Source of the DNA: Selaginella moellendorffii
Lineage: Eukaryota; Streptophyta; Lycopodiopsida; Selaginellales; Selaginellaceae
Direction: 5' to 3'
Assembly: GCF_000143415.4 (NCBI RefSeq)
Contig: NW_003314356.1
Coordinates: 570,815-634,814, forward strand
DNA length: 64,000 bases
Of this stretch, positions 24,917 to 35,630 are shown piece by piece; within the stretch, counting starts at the first letter, position 1, and every line of letters begins with the position of its first letter. The notes under the pieces were generated by a model. The model ran no database searches and had not been told where the DNA came from. It worked only from the letters and a program-made list of their open reading frames with translations. A program made the position numbers and the translations under genes.

Positions 24917-27480
24917 ATGGCGGCTACAGCTAGGGTTTGTGAGCGCCAGGATCAACTCCCCTTTCTGGAGCGACGGATCTTGTTCCATCCCCCCAAAGAC
25001 ACTGCATTGCTCGCGGCATTGCCTCCAGGTATCGAGCCGCTCAATCACGGATTCAATGCGGCGACTCGTCCTCCTCCTCCGAGCCTTTCCAAGTCGCCCG
25101 ATGGCAAAGGGATCAAGCGATCATGGGAGGAAGCGAATGGCGAGCCGCAGAAGGATTTTGGAGAGAATGTGCTACCCGAGCTGGGAGCTCCCCTCCGGAT
25201 TGTGAGTATTTGTAGGGGTTTTGGGAGGTTTAGCCTAACTTTGTGCTTGATAGGGAGCCGGGCTTACAAATCTCGGTAACACTTGCTTCCTCAACTCTGT
25301 CTTGCAATGCCTTACGTACACGCAGCCCTTGGCGGAGTTTCTCAAAAGCGGCCAACACAAGCTCTTGTGTAAGTCTGTCTAGTAGTGTTTTCTCTTTACT
25401 GCAGCTTATCGCTTCTATTTGTCGCAGGTCGAAAGTCTGGATTTTGTGCAATGTGCGCTCTGGAAGGGCACGTCAGGAATGCATTGCAGTCATGGGGAAA
25501 GGTGATAGCTCCCAATCATATGGTGAAAAACTTGCGCAGTAAGTCTTTATAGATTATAGATTTCTCGCGTAAACTATTCGAATGCAGGCATATCACGTGC
25601 GTTTCAACCTTGGAGACAGGAAGATGCGCATGAGTTTTTAAGATATCTCATGGAGGCTTTGCAGAAAGACTGTCTTCCTAGCAAAACGCCGATGAACTCC
25701 CCGGAACAAGAAAAAACTCTTCTGTACAAAATCTTCGGTGGTCGTCTTCGAAGTCAGGTATTTGCCTAGTTACACTGTGTAGGAGCTGAATTACGAGCAT
25801 TTTCTGGCAGGTGAAATGCAGTAATTGTCTGGAACGTTCAGAAACTGTTGATCCTTTTCTAGACCTGAGCTTGGACATCACACGGGCAGACTCGCTGGGC
25901 AAGGCCCTCGCATGGTTTACAGCCAATGAGATACTCGATGGTGATAACAAGTATCACTGCGAGAAATGCAAGAAGAAAGTGCGTGCCATAAAGCGGTTTA
26001 CGATCGAAACCGCGCCAAACGTCCTAACAGTTCAGTTCAAGCGTTTCAGCAGCACTGGCTTACATGGGCAAAAGATAGACAAGAAGGTTCACTTTGGAAG
26101 AAAGCTAGACATCACTCCTTTTATGAGTAACGCCAGGGTAAGCCAGGGTAGCTGCTTCACTTTTTATAGCTAACGCTGCCCAGCAGGATGGTGCGGTTTA
26201 TGACTTGTATGGTGTGCTGGTGCACGCGGGGTGGTCAACCCGTTCTGGACACTACTATTGTTTTGTACGCACTTCCTCCGATATGTGGCACGTCTTAGAT
26301 GACTCTCGGGTATGAGCGTCTTTACCTTGTGTGCTTATTAAAGCTATTTTACATGCAGGTTCAACAGCTGAGCGAACAAACTGTTCTGAACCAAAAGGCT
26401 TACATACTCTTCTATATCCGTAAGACGCCAACACAGAGACTCCCCTCGGCGCCTGCTACAGAGATTTCAGGAAAGAAGATTGCTACCACAAAGCCTCTTC
26501 ATATGCCGGATGCTGTGCCAGCTGCTAAAATCGAGGAAAGGGAAACAAGTTTACGAGAGCAGGAAGTCCCCGCTGCTACTATAACCAAGGAAAGAGAAGA
26601 AAATTCGCCAGATAAAGTTGTTACAGCCAAAGCAAAGGAAACTGTGCCAGCTGCTACGGACGAGGAGGGAAAAGCAATTTCGGAAGAGGACATCTGTTCT
26701 CTCTCCCCTGTAGCTCCGTCCGCGGAAAAGCGTGCTAGTCCTGAGCCAGAATTGAAAAAGGAGGTAACATTTTGAGTCATTGTTTCTGTTTATGTTGCTT
26801 ACTGTGTTGTCTACAGGGAACTGTCCCGGCAAGCAGAATCGAGCCCGAAAACCAAGCGCCTTCGATGGTGGACAAGGGGTCAACTAAAAAGCTGGACAAA
26901 CGTGATCCGGAAAAACTTGAGAGAGAATTACCGAAAGGCCAAATCTCCCTCAAGAAGTTCGACACGGATCCGCCAAGAAGACCTGAGAAGGGCTACCTGA
27001 AGTTACTTAAAGCTATGCCCAAGAACAGGCGCTTGTTGATGGAAAAGGCTCTTGAAGGTGGAATTGCTGAAGGGACGGCTGCCTCCAAAAGCAAAAAGCT
27101 CGTGGAGAACGACGATCCCAAGAAGAAAAAGAAGTGCAGTCCAAATGAGCTGTTTGGAACTGGAGGTACATACTTTTCTCCGATCTCTGTAAGTGACTCT
27201 GTACTGCAGTTGCACGATGGGAGGGTGTCGATGGGAAAGAAGTCGATGGCTTTCTTAGCCAAGAACACAAGGTCTCAACAAAGAGACCCGATGAGTGGTA
27301 TGAGAATTTAGTTCTTCTCCATCTGTCTTACACCTCTTCTGTTTTCTCAGGGATGAAGAGTATGATCGTGGTAGACTTAAAAAGCTCCGACGAAGTGCCG
27401 GAGGTGGAAGGCTTACTCCTCTGAAAAGCTGCGAGAACGCGAATCCATTCCAAGCTCTTACTTCCAAAAAGAAGAGCTGA
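24917..27480 (+). CDS. Ubiquitin carboxyl-terminal hydrolase, USP36/UBP23-like
   Basis: This cysteine protease of the USP family removes ubiquitin from proteins. The catalytic domain starts after about 95 residues with the Cys box [18 protein letters not shown]. It continues with [18 protein letters not shown], two CxxC zinc-binding pairs (CSNC and CEKC) and [10 protein letters not shown], and closes with the His box [18 protein letters not shown] and WHVLDDSRV. The C-terminal third is Glu/Lys-rich and disordered, with strongly basic runs (for example [13 protein letters not shown] and the end TSKKKS), suggesting nuclear or nucleolar location as in USP36. Many introns of 50-70 bp are spliced in frame. 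The stop is at 27480. The 325 bp after the gene contain no further supported gene. Confidence 0.92.
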
Positions 27481-27805
27481 AGTTTTTCATAACCGCGAGT
27501 GTAAATTAAAGAGGTATGGAAGTGTCACAACACAAATAAGTGGTGAAACTCCGACACGTTTTTCAGGAATGAATCTAAAATTTTTTAAAATCTACCGCGC
27601 GCGAGAGAGATATGCCACCGCAGGACGGAATATGCGACCACAGTGGAGCGATCTCGTACAGTCGTGGTGGCGGCTTCCGCGAGAGAGGAATAAAATTACA
27701 ATGGCGACGATGGAAAATTCTATCCCAGGGCTTGGAGGCTGGAGTGGCCAGCAAGTTTAAGAACCAGATGATCCAATCTCCTCTGGCTAGCGCGAGTTCT
27801 TGGCG

Positions 27806-28705
27806 ATGGCGGCCGCGCGGCTCAAATGCGTGACCCTGGATGTCACTGGCACGCTCATGGCGTACAAGGGCGAGCTCGGCGACTACTATTGCATGTCCGC
27901 CAAGGCGCTGGGGCTGCCGTGCCCGGATTACAAGCGCGTCCACGAGGGATTCAAGGCTGCCTACGCGGAGATGAGCAAGAAATTCCCATGCTTCGGCTAT
28001 GGCCATCTCTCGGATGTGGAGTGGTGGAGGCGGTGCGTGCGCGATTCTTTCATCAGGGTACGTGCTATAGCTCCTCTCTCGATGCATTGGTCTCATGTTT
28101 GATCGGCCAGGCGGGCTATTCCTTCGATCCGGACACCGGGGAGCAGATTTTCAATCGAATCCATGCGATGTTTGGATCCACGGCGCCGTACACGATCTTC
28201 CCGGACGCGCAGCCATTCCTCCGCTGGGCTCGGGCGAGTGGATTGAGCGTTGGGATCGTGAGCAATGCAGAGTCGCGCTACCGGGATGTGATTCTCCCGG
28301 CCCTGGGTCTCAATCAGGTATCAAAGCTATCGATCTTTCGATTTTCCTGCCAATGGGGCTCACGATCGATCATGGTGTCGCCAGGGATCGGAGTGGGACT
28401 TTGGTGTCTTCTCGGGCCTCGAGGGCGTGGAGAAGCCCGACCCAGGAATCTACAAGCTCGCATTGGAGAAGGCGGGCAATGTTCCTCCCAGCATGGCGCT
28501 CCACATCGGGGATAGCTTGAGGAAGGACTATCTCCCGGCGCAGAGCCTCGGGATCCATGCGATACTCCTCGATCGATTCAAGACGGCCGAGGCCGCGCGA
28601 TTGAAAGAGAGTGGAGTGATCGTTCTGCCCGATCTCCCCGCCGCGCAGCAATGGATTCTCCACAACTGTAGCGTCCAGCAAATGGCGAATAACGAAAGGG
28701 CTTGA
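27806..28705 (+). CDS. HAD-superfamily hydrolase, HDHD3-like
   Basis: This is a haloacid-dehalogenase-fold protein of the group often annotated as HDHD3-like. Three exons (27806-28057, 28111-28317, 28385-28705) give about 260 aa with phase-0 junctions. Motif I reads TLDVTGTLMAY, so the first Asp is kept but the second Asp of the usual DxDxT is Thr. Motif II is VGIVSNAE, motif III Lys lies in GVEKPDPGIY, and motif IV is HIGDSLRKDY. A helical cap lies between motifs I and II. The missing second Asp (general acid/base in phosphatases) makes phosphatase activity doubtful, although the scaffold is complete. The substrate is unknown. The ATG at 27806 was taken because the frame upstream has only TTG. 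Confidence 0.88.
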
Positions 28706-28789
28706 TTAACTTAGCCCGTCTGCGTACGAAAGTGTGTGCCGTACATTGCCGCGTTAGGTTCTAGACCGTACGTTATAGTACGGAGGTGC

Positions 28790-29200
28790 CGTGACCGTAC
28801 ATTGTCAAATTTAGGGTTCTAGAGCAAAATATTTCTTGGCGGACGCTCGCGGTGGCGGCGGCGGTGGCGGCGGCAATCTCTCCGTTCTCGTGCACGCTGG
28901 AGGTGCGGCGTTGTAGCCTGTCCATGGCGCGGCGATGCTAGATTGCTGCTAGGATTCTCTGCTGATCAATCCGAGAAGGCGGAGAAGGAGAAGAACAAGA
29001 AGCACGGGGATCACTCTGCTAAAGACTAAGTCAAGAACAAGGAGCAGTCGGCTCGGCGCGGCTTGTGATGGCGGTGCTGGTGAAGCGAGCAATTTCGGCC
29101 AAAGGTGAGCGTCTAGAGTGTCGTTGAGTGCTTTCATGGATATTCTCACCCTGGCAACCAGAACTATAGAAGAATTTGGCGCAGTGGCTTGTCTTTATTG
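28790..29200 (+). pseudogene. Broken direct copy of the Pcc1 gene
   Basis: The stretch matches 35575-35954 in the same orientation: CATTGTCA, TTTAGGGTT, AGCAAAATATTTCTTGG, the CTGGAGGT segment, GGCGCGGCTTGTGATGGCGGTGCTGG and the end ATAGAAGAATTTGGCGC. The initiator ATG region is altered, an internal segment is replaced by unrelated A-rich sequence (about 28930-29045), and there are deletions and stops. No complete reading frame remains. Confidence 0.75.
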
Positions 29201-29328
29201 CTGGAACTCCTCCTTCCTGTGCTGCGTGTGTGTGTGGAGGATTTGTGGCCAGCCGGCCACTCCGACACGTTAGCGAACTTACTTATATCTCGACCGCCAG
29301 TGTTTTCTCATTTCCTTCCTGCGAGCTA

Positions 29329-29740
29329 TGGCAGGAGGTAGCGATTCAAGATCTCTAGAGTTAACTCCTACATGGCCATGTGTACGTTGTTCGTTCGTGA
29401 CGATCTTTCATTCAGTGGCTATCCAGAACAAAGAGGAAACCCCTCTATGGTTTGTTTGTTCAATCAGGCTCTGTTGCAATGTTGTTTCAGAGTTGATGCT
29501 TCTTCCTCATCACCATAACTGCGTCTTTCCTTTTTTAATAAGCAACGCATGCCTTGTCACCTCCCATCCTCCGGGAAAGGGGCTGATCACTTGTTCGTAA
29601 GCAATCGGCGGCGGGAAGTCGCTTCACTAGAAAACACTTGCTCGGAGGTTTGTAGATTCATTCAATTGGCTCGGGTCTCGTTCGTAAACTCCTGTCCTTT
29701 GTCCAGGGCTACGAACCATTTATCTCTTTCCTGGGCCTTG
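29329..29740 (+). pseudogene. Broken direct copy of the MLO 5' part
   Basis: This matches 36115 to about 36717 in the same orientation. It opens with ATGGCAGGAGGTAGCG, equivalent to the MLO start, then CTAGAGTTAACTCCTACATGG, AACAAAGAGGAAACC and AAGCAATCGGCGGCGGGAA, and it stops matching after the CTGGGCCTTGA block. Internal deletions remove the first membrane helix and much of the next exon, and the frame is broken. It continues the direct duplication that begins with the Pcc1 remnant. Confidence 0.7.
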
Positions 29741-29865
29741 AGAAACTACACATATGTCAGTTGCCAAACTCGTCGTCGTCTTCTTTTGTTTGACAAGCGT
29801 ACTTTGGCAGCATGCCGGTTCTCATTCTCTCAACCTCGAAAATGTTGTATACTCTGGTTCAATGG

Positions 29866-30138
29866 CGCATATTGAGCAGCAAAATGGTAGGATTCTTAAC
29901 GATCATCCGCGCTATTGCAATTCGTTGCTTTTGACCACCAGTGAAGAAGATAATGTTACAAACAACACATCTATTAAACACAAAACGAAATACCTTAATC
30001 CAACAGTATCCTTGAACTCGTCCTCCAACGACCGAATCATGTAGCTGTGAAAATTTGTTTCTCCAAAAGCTCAAACTAGTTTCTCAGTGACTGTGTGAGC
30101 AACTTTAGAAACTCACGCAACGCCAAGTAGTCGGATTT
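29866..30138 (-). pseudogene. Patchwork of ABCB and MLO fragments
   Basis: Two pieces are visible on the minus strand. About 29866-29935 encodes [22 protein letters not shown], the ABC signature-to-Walker B segment of the first nucleotide-binding domain of the ABCB gene (about 41518-41582). About 29990-30138 is antisense to the MLO exons near 37160-37340 (the SYMIRSLEDEFKDIVG and KSDYLALR segments) with a deletion between them. The pieces are out of order relative to the intact locus, so at least two rearrangement steps are needed. Confidence 0.65.
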
Positions 30139-30660
30139 TGAAGAACGCAACCAGCAGTGACTCCAGCTATCTCACTCGGATCCGGCTCGACTGTCGCTCC
30201 CCCGTGTACAGCCAGCACCAAACTTCTGCTCGAGCCAACAAGATCAAGAGAGAACGAGCAAGGAGAACTCAGTCAGCTCTCACCCAGCCAAGTGACCCAT
30301 CCAGAATTGAGCGCCACGATAAACATAGCGATCGCGAACTGCCAGGTAATTAAGCATTACTTTTCAAAGTTCCCCGGAAGAACACTGAGTTTTGCTTTTC
30401 GTGCTTACTTTCAGCACAGCAGATGTGCCGCCGCATCCCTGTCACTCTGATTTGTGGCGAGAGCATTGACGATCCGGCCAAAGTAGTACATGTTGATCGG
30501 AAGGACGAGGCTGTGCACGATGGCTGCCAAGCTGCAAAGTGACACACTAATAGGAATGTAAAAGAGCATGATTGGGACATTAAAACACAAGCTCTGCGTT
30601 ACAGGTTTTTGCTAGGCTGATTTTGTCACAGTTAGACGAAAGAAGATGGTGGATACCATC
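30139..30660 (-). pseudogene. Inverted, truncated copy of the ABCB 5' end
   Basis: This is the reverse complement of about 39540-40114, covering the ABCB upstream region and its first exons (the segment encoding [20 protein letters not shown] is recognisable). Small indels and a deletion in the first exon break the frame, and everything downstream of the early membrane helices is missing apart from the fragment at 29866. It lies at the outer end of the left arm of the inverted repeat. Confidence 0.7.
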
Positions 30661-30800
30661 CAAGAATGTCCATTCCAACAACAGTGGACTATCTCGAAAA
30701 TCACCTCAACAATAAAGTTTGTTTGCACGTAAACTATTTTATTCGTTATTAAAGGTCTTCCAGATATAATTATAGCTTATGGTTTTTGTTATGAAACTTT

Positions 30801-31673
30801 TTATATTACGCATTGTGTGGCCATTTTACAAGTCAATTGCTGGTATGGATCTCCACACATTTGGCGAGTCCCATCCTCAAAGAAAGTGGAAGAAAGAGCT
30901 CTCTCGGCACTCCATCTCTCCTCCGGCTCCCAAACCAGCATGTTGTCCAGCAGCTCAAGAATATCTTCGTCGCCAATCTCCCTGTGGAGCCTCTCCTTGA
31001 TCTCCTCCACCACCCTGTAAAGCTCTCTGGCGGCGTGGCTCTCGCGTACAACGCTGAAAGGGTTGTACCCTAGAACCAGCTCCGCGAGGATCACTCCAGC
31101 GCTCCACACGTCCACGCCACTTCCCAGCTCTTGGGTGTCGCCCAGGATGATCTCCGGCGCGTTGTAGGCCAGCGTTCCAATCGTTTCTGGGTCTCTTGGG
31201 GGCGTCGTGACCCTTCTCGCGTGATCAAAGTCGCACAGCTTCACCTTGGTGCCCTCCTTGTTGATCAGGACGTTGGCGGTCTTGATATCCTGGTGAACGA
31301 TGCCATGCTCGTGCATGTAGGCCAGGGCTTGAAGGATCTGCTCGATGATCGTCTTGATCTCCTCCCTGTTGAGGGTTCTCTTCATAAGCATGCCCAATCT
31401 CTTCTTGAACTTGTAGAGATCCCCAAACATGTGCTCGAACACCATGTACGTTTTACCTCCAATCGAGCCCACGTCCAAAAGCTTGACAATGTTTTCATGT
31501 TGACATTCTTGTAGAAGACCATAGACCAGCTTCGTTTCCTCGTGTAGGTTTAGATGCTCTACCATCTCTTTGATGGCGACCTTCTCCATAGTGTCAAGAT
31601 TTATCCCCCCTCTCACCGTTCCACCAGTACCACGCCCCAGCCTTGTCGAGTAATCGATTGAGTATCGCATCAT
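30801..31673 (-). CDS. Small single-exon protein kinase, copy A
   Basis: This 290-residue Ser/Thr-type kinase is little more than the kinase domain. The Gly loop is GRGTGGTVRGG and the ATP lysine lies in VAIKEM. The catalytic loop is HQDIKTANV (HRD changed to HQD, Asp and Asn kept). The metal motif is DFD instead of DFG, and YNAPEI takes the place of APE. All catalytic Lys and Asp residues are present, so activity is possible. There are no introns, signal peptide or other domain. It differs from copy B at 38555 by only three residues (positions 2, WSAG/WGAG and SSTF/SSSF). It sits in the left arm of the inverted repeat between degenerate MLO and ABCB copies, yet its frame is fully open. The exact subfamily is not clear; general build resembles CMGC/MAPK-like kinases. 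Confidence 0.85.
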   Translation of the reverse strand: MMRYSIDYSTRLGRGTGGTVRGGINLDTMEKVAIKEMVEHLNLHEETKLVYGLLQECQHENIVKLLDVGSIGGKTYMVFEHMFGDLYKFKKRLGMLMKRTLNREEIKTIIEQILQALAYMHEHGIVHQDIKTANVLINKEGTKVKLCDFDHARRVTTPPRDPETIGTLAYNAPEIILGDTQELGSGVDVWSAGVILAELVLGYNPFSVVRESHAARELYRVVEEIKERLHREIGDEDILELLDNMLVWEPEERWSAERALSSTFFEDGTRQMCGDPYQQLTCKMATQCVI

Positions 31674-31755
31674 CTCTCTTACTTCGTTGTGACGATAAAA
31701 AAAAAGGGTTCATTAGCACAACACTTTAAAATAAAAGTTTTGCCTTTTTGACTAA

Positions 31756-33140
31756 CTAAATGAAGCCCTCTTTTTCTGTTAAAGAATACTTACTAAAAGT
31801 TAACACATGTCTTGATGATGATCCTTCTGGCACTGCTCGTAGCTCCTGTCCAAAAGAAGCAATCGCGCTGCGGTCTATGGTGCTCATGTCCATCACGCTG
31901 CTGTGATCTTTGTTTCTCTTCTTTGCTGCCTTCTTCCAGTTGTGAATCGAGTCCACTATGTGTTCTTGAAATATCGCTCTCTTGTAGTTGGATCCCATCT
32001 ACGTACGAGCATTGTCGTCAGTATACATGCGGTGACATTTAAAACTTTGCTTACCTGTGTCACAAGAGCATGGAGAGGTAACGTGCTATAGCTGCATAGT
32101 ATTTGCACCAAGAACCTGATCACCAGACAATGTTACCTCTACCTGATTCACGCAAAACTTTCAAACTTACCCGGTGACAACTCGCGAATACGAGAAGATC
32201 CTATTTTGCATCAAGCAAGAGTCCCAGCCGAATTGCCACTGAAAAATGCATTCCAGGATTAATTCACTTCCTTGCAACTTTTCATTATAACTTACCCAAA
32301 AGCAAAGAAAAGCCTGTAAAAACGTAAGAGATGTCACTGTGGTGCCAATTCAAGCGGCAGAAGCCAAACCAAACCTGGAAGAGAATGAAATGGATCAGAT
32401 GTAGCATCAATCGCGGTTTGTTGAACCAAAACAGTGTGTCTCGAGGTTTTAAACCTGCTATCCGTGGGCCAGACAATCCAGAATCTTCCTGGCGATTCCA
32501 TACTGGAGTTTCGCTCCGACCACTAATGGCAAAGTTTAGAAGAGATAAATTAAAACTAAAGAAACAAAAGAAAAGAAAAACACCATACCGCGATGGGAAC
32601 AAGTGACATCCAGAAAAATAAGTTGACCCTGAAAAAGATTATGTTACAAACAAGAAGCGGAAAGAGAAAAACCTGCTAACCATGAACATCAACAAGAAAA
32701 AACAGACAACAAACTTCCAGAAAATGATGCTGCAAGGAGCAAAAATAAAGAAGAACGTGGCATTAGCATTTTACCAACCACAGAACTAAATACCTTATTC
32801 CAACAATATCTTTGTACTCATCCTCCAACGATCAAATCATGTAGCTGTGAAAATCATATCTGGGGCGTGTCTCATGCTTCTGCAACAACTCAGCGTTATT
32901 TTTTGTGATCAACTTACCGTCACAAAGCCCGTACGCAAGGCCAAATAGTCGGATTTGGTTACCGACTGGGCAAATTGAAGGAAGAATCAGAGGAGTTTAT
33001 CAAGAACTGCTCGCTCCATGATCAGAGACTACTGACCACACCAAGCAAGAGCTGTTCTTGCTCCACAAGGTCGATGCGCAAATGTTGATTGACACTTTAG
33101 AGTCAAGGTTCTCAAAGTTTTAGTTAAAGAGGTTCAAACC
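31756..33140 (-). pseudogene. Inverted copy of the MLO 3' part, degenerate
   Basis: This is antisense to about 36950-38440. Preserved blocks encode MGSNYKRAIFQEHIVDSIHN (near 31940-31998), SGPRIAGLKPRDTLFWFNKP (near 32400-32480) and WQFGWDSCLMQ (near 32210). The segment equivalent to MVLVVGAKLQYVIAKLALE has lost bases, which shifts the frame at about 32485-32530. Start and 5' exons are not present in this orientation. It therefore cannot encode an MLO protein but preserves exon order and intron positions of the intact gene. Confidence 0.75.
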
Positions 33141-35590
33141 GTAAGTAAAATTACGAGGTTCATTGATGATCCTTCATAATAGCGAAGAGAATAGTCAGAC
33201 ACGAGTATAAAATGGAAACCATGGAAAGAACATATCAGTTCCAATCGAATCTTCTCAGTAAGAAGCAACTCTTCAACTTGTTTAGAGATAGTTTCTTCAG
33301 TGGCTTTACAAGGACAGATATCAGATTAGAGGACTTATACTTTGAAATGCCTTGACAACGTGTGGAGACGCAGGGTCCGCCAGGCATGGTGCTTCCTGCA
33401 TTGAAAAGTTTCTTCTGCAAGCTCTGGTGTGCAGGTTTTGGATTTGCTGCTCTGCGACGCAGTGAGTGGTATTGAAACCCGTAATCTTGAAGAAGTCGAC
33501 GATGGTTTTCCTAAGTAGAGCTGTTTCAAAAGCCTGGAACTGTGGTTATGTCCTGTTCCAAGGAAGTGGGAAGGTTTGAAGACGGAGCGAGTGATAGTAG
33601 CTGGATAAAGCTCGTGGCTGTCCGTATGATACGCTATTAGAAGCATGTAACTTATTATAAGCATTTAATGATTGATTCAATCCTAATGTAGATCAAATCG
33701 AAACAAAAGTAGGAAAAGCCACGCACAAGTTCAATTGATCATGTGGATAAGAAAAAACAACAGAGGAAACAATTAAACCAAAAAACAAACAAACAAACAA
33801 ACAAACAAGAAAAAGCATGAAACAAGCACAAACATTGTTAAGCTTACGATCTTAGTCGCCTGCTAAAATTTCAGGAAACAGAGAATACACCTGTTGAAAA
33901 TGTCCATCAAGCAAAAGAAATTTTTGTATCTTCTCCATTGTCTCGTGGTCATATTGTGACAATTCCTTACCCAAGGAGAAGGCCATGCTGGTCCGATGGT
34001 GTCAAGCAGGGCTTCTCAATCACCTTCACTAGGCCAGCTATTTAACGTGTCCGAATCAGCCGGTCTAGATATCAAGCTTGTTAGTAGTTCGCCCTTCCTT
34101 GAAAAAGCTATAGCAGAAAATATGTTTGCACAAACGTACTGGGAACCCTGAAAAAGCTTGTCAAAGAGATACTAGAGACATACTTGATCTTTTGCATTTT
34201 ATAGTTGTCAAAAAACTCTGAAAGATGTCGCAGTGCTATTTACAACCAGGATTCAGGTTGCAGGACCTGCATCGTAGCATGGTAGCGCATCCTTTAATGA
34301 TATTTTAGCTAGGAAAATTTTCTGAAATGTGGCTCCTGGATAAAAAAAAGGAAAAGAAATAAAAACACACTTTGAGGTCCTGTTGGATCAAGGAGATTTT
34401 TTGGGCACACATCCATCTTTGCAAGATGGCAAGAACCTCTACTGGTTCAATAATGACTAACATTGGATCAGTGACCTTATTGACAATGGGGTACTTCTGC
34501 CTAAGTTTTTCAACCTTCTTATCAAAGCACTCAATTTCATCCCCATTATAACCTGTCAAAAAGCTTACAATTTAACTTTCTAAGAAAAGCACCTTGAGCT
34601 ACAAAGTTTAAGAATGGTTGCCTTTTTAAAAAATGAAGAAGCTTGAGAGAATCGGACAACTTTGGCTTTTCATGGCTCTGGAATGCTTCTGATTTCGTTC
34701 AAAGTATCAAATTCTCCATTATGTATTCACTCCCGTGACAAGGATATTTCATGTCCCTTCGAAGGTCTTTGAGAATCTTAGAAAGCCTAGGTACAAAAGC
34801 AGTAGAAAAAATGTCAAATGAAAAAAAAATTTCAACCAATTCATTAAAATTTTCATTAAACACTATTTCAATGGTTTTGCTTTTTATCAAACCCTAAAGT
34901 GAATATTTATTTTCAGTGTAGCAATTAAAAATGGACCGTGGATAAGAATGACTCTTAGGATGACAATCCAAGAATTTAACCTCTATCTCAACACCCCATG
35001 CACACAGAGCACTCTCAATCCTCACGTTCACTACTCGTCAATCCAAGAACCCCCTCTTTCCAAGAACCCGTACTGTCATCTCCTTGCCGCTTAACCTAAT
35101 TGGTAGAATTGTGTGACCAAATAAATACTTATCTTTTAAAATCCCCATCGTAGTCAACATCAGTACCACACAAATCTTTGCATGCACAAGGTGCACATTT
35201 AAACATTATAATTACATATAATTCATCTCATCACAGCATCATAGGCACTCCACACTCACATTTCTCTACCCAAAACCAAGCTAACTCATGTCTCACAATT
35301 CACAATCTCTAAATATTAGTGAACATTAAGCTTTGTGGCCATGATTTTGTCATGCTAGCCCAGCCATGAATTTGTTATGCTAGTCTAGTTATACAATTTT
35401 AGAATCACAATCAATTTTAAAATCGACCATGCACAGAAATAACTCTTAGTTGAAACAAAGATGACAATCTAGGAATCTAACCTCATCTCAGATTTAGCGT
35501 GAACCACGTCAGGGGCCACAGAGCCGTTACAACGGGATAGAAAATTGTGCCGTACATGTTGCAACACGTACTGAACAGTCTATTGCCGTA
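33141..35590. other. AT-rich unique spacer between repeat arms
   Basis: About 2.4 kb of AT-rich DNA with only short, unconvincing reading frames; the largest are on the minus strand near 33335-33664, 34305-34559 and 34699-34890, and I cannot assign them. It contains a CAAA microsatellite at 33781-33809. An imperfect direct repeat (AATAACTCTTAG or GAATGACTCTTAG, then GATGACAATC, then TTAACCT/TCTAACCT and CATCTCA) occurs at about 34921-34990 and 35413-35491. A short tandem of the type CATGATTTTGTCATGCTAG lies near 35340-35390. The flanking repeats could be remains of a mobile element, but no transposase or terminal structure is visible. Confidence 0.45.
33781..33809. repeat. CAAA tetranucleotide microsatellite
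   Basis: About seven successive AAAC units, then an A-rich tail. It lies in the AT-rich spacer and has no apparent relation to a gene. Confidence 0.85.
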
Positions 35591-35630
35591 CATTGTCACA
35601 TTTAGGGTTTTAGCAAAATATTTCTTGGCC

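Larger units (their letters stand above)
30139..33140. repeat. Left arm of a 3-kb inverted repeat
   Basis: Reverse complement of about 36950-40114. The outer edge is at AAGAACGC (30139) and the inner edge in a block containing CTTTAGAGTCAAGG near 33095-33130, equivalent to CCTTGACTCTAAAG near 36985. The arms are separated by about 3.8 kb. The kinase part is nearly identical between arms, while flanks differ by indels. Confidence 0.8.

Noticed and set aside
31131-31514. 127-codon frame antisense to kinase copy A (and its twin at 38714-39097)
   Set aside because: It is present in both copies only because the kinases are nearly identical; no independent coding evidence.
33235-34890. Short minus-strand frames in the AT-rich spacer
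   Set aside because: They are isolated, without splice-compatible partners or family motifs; not supported as genes.
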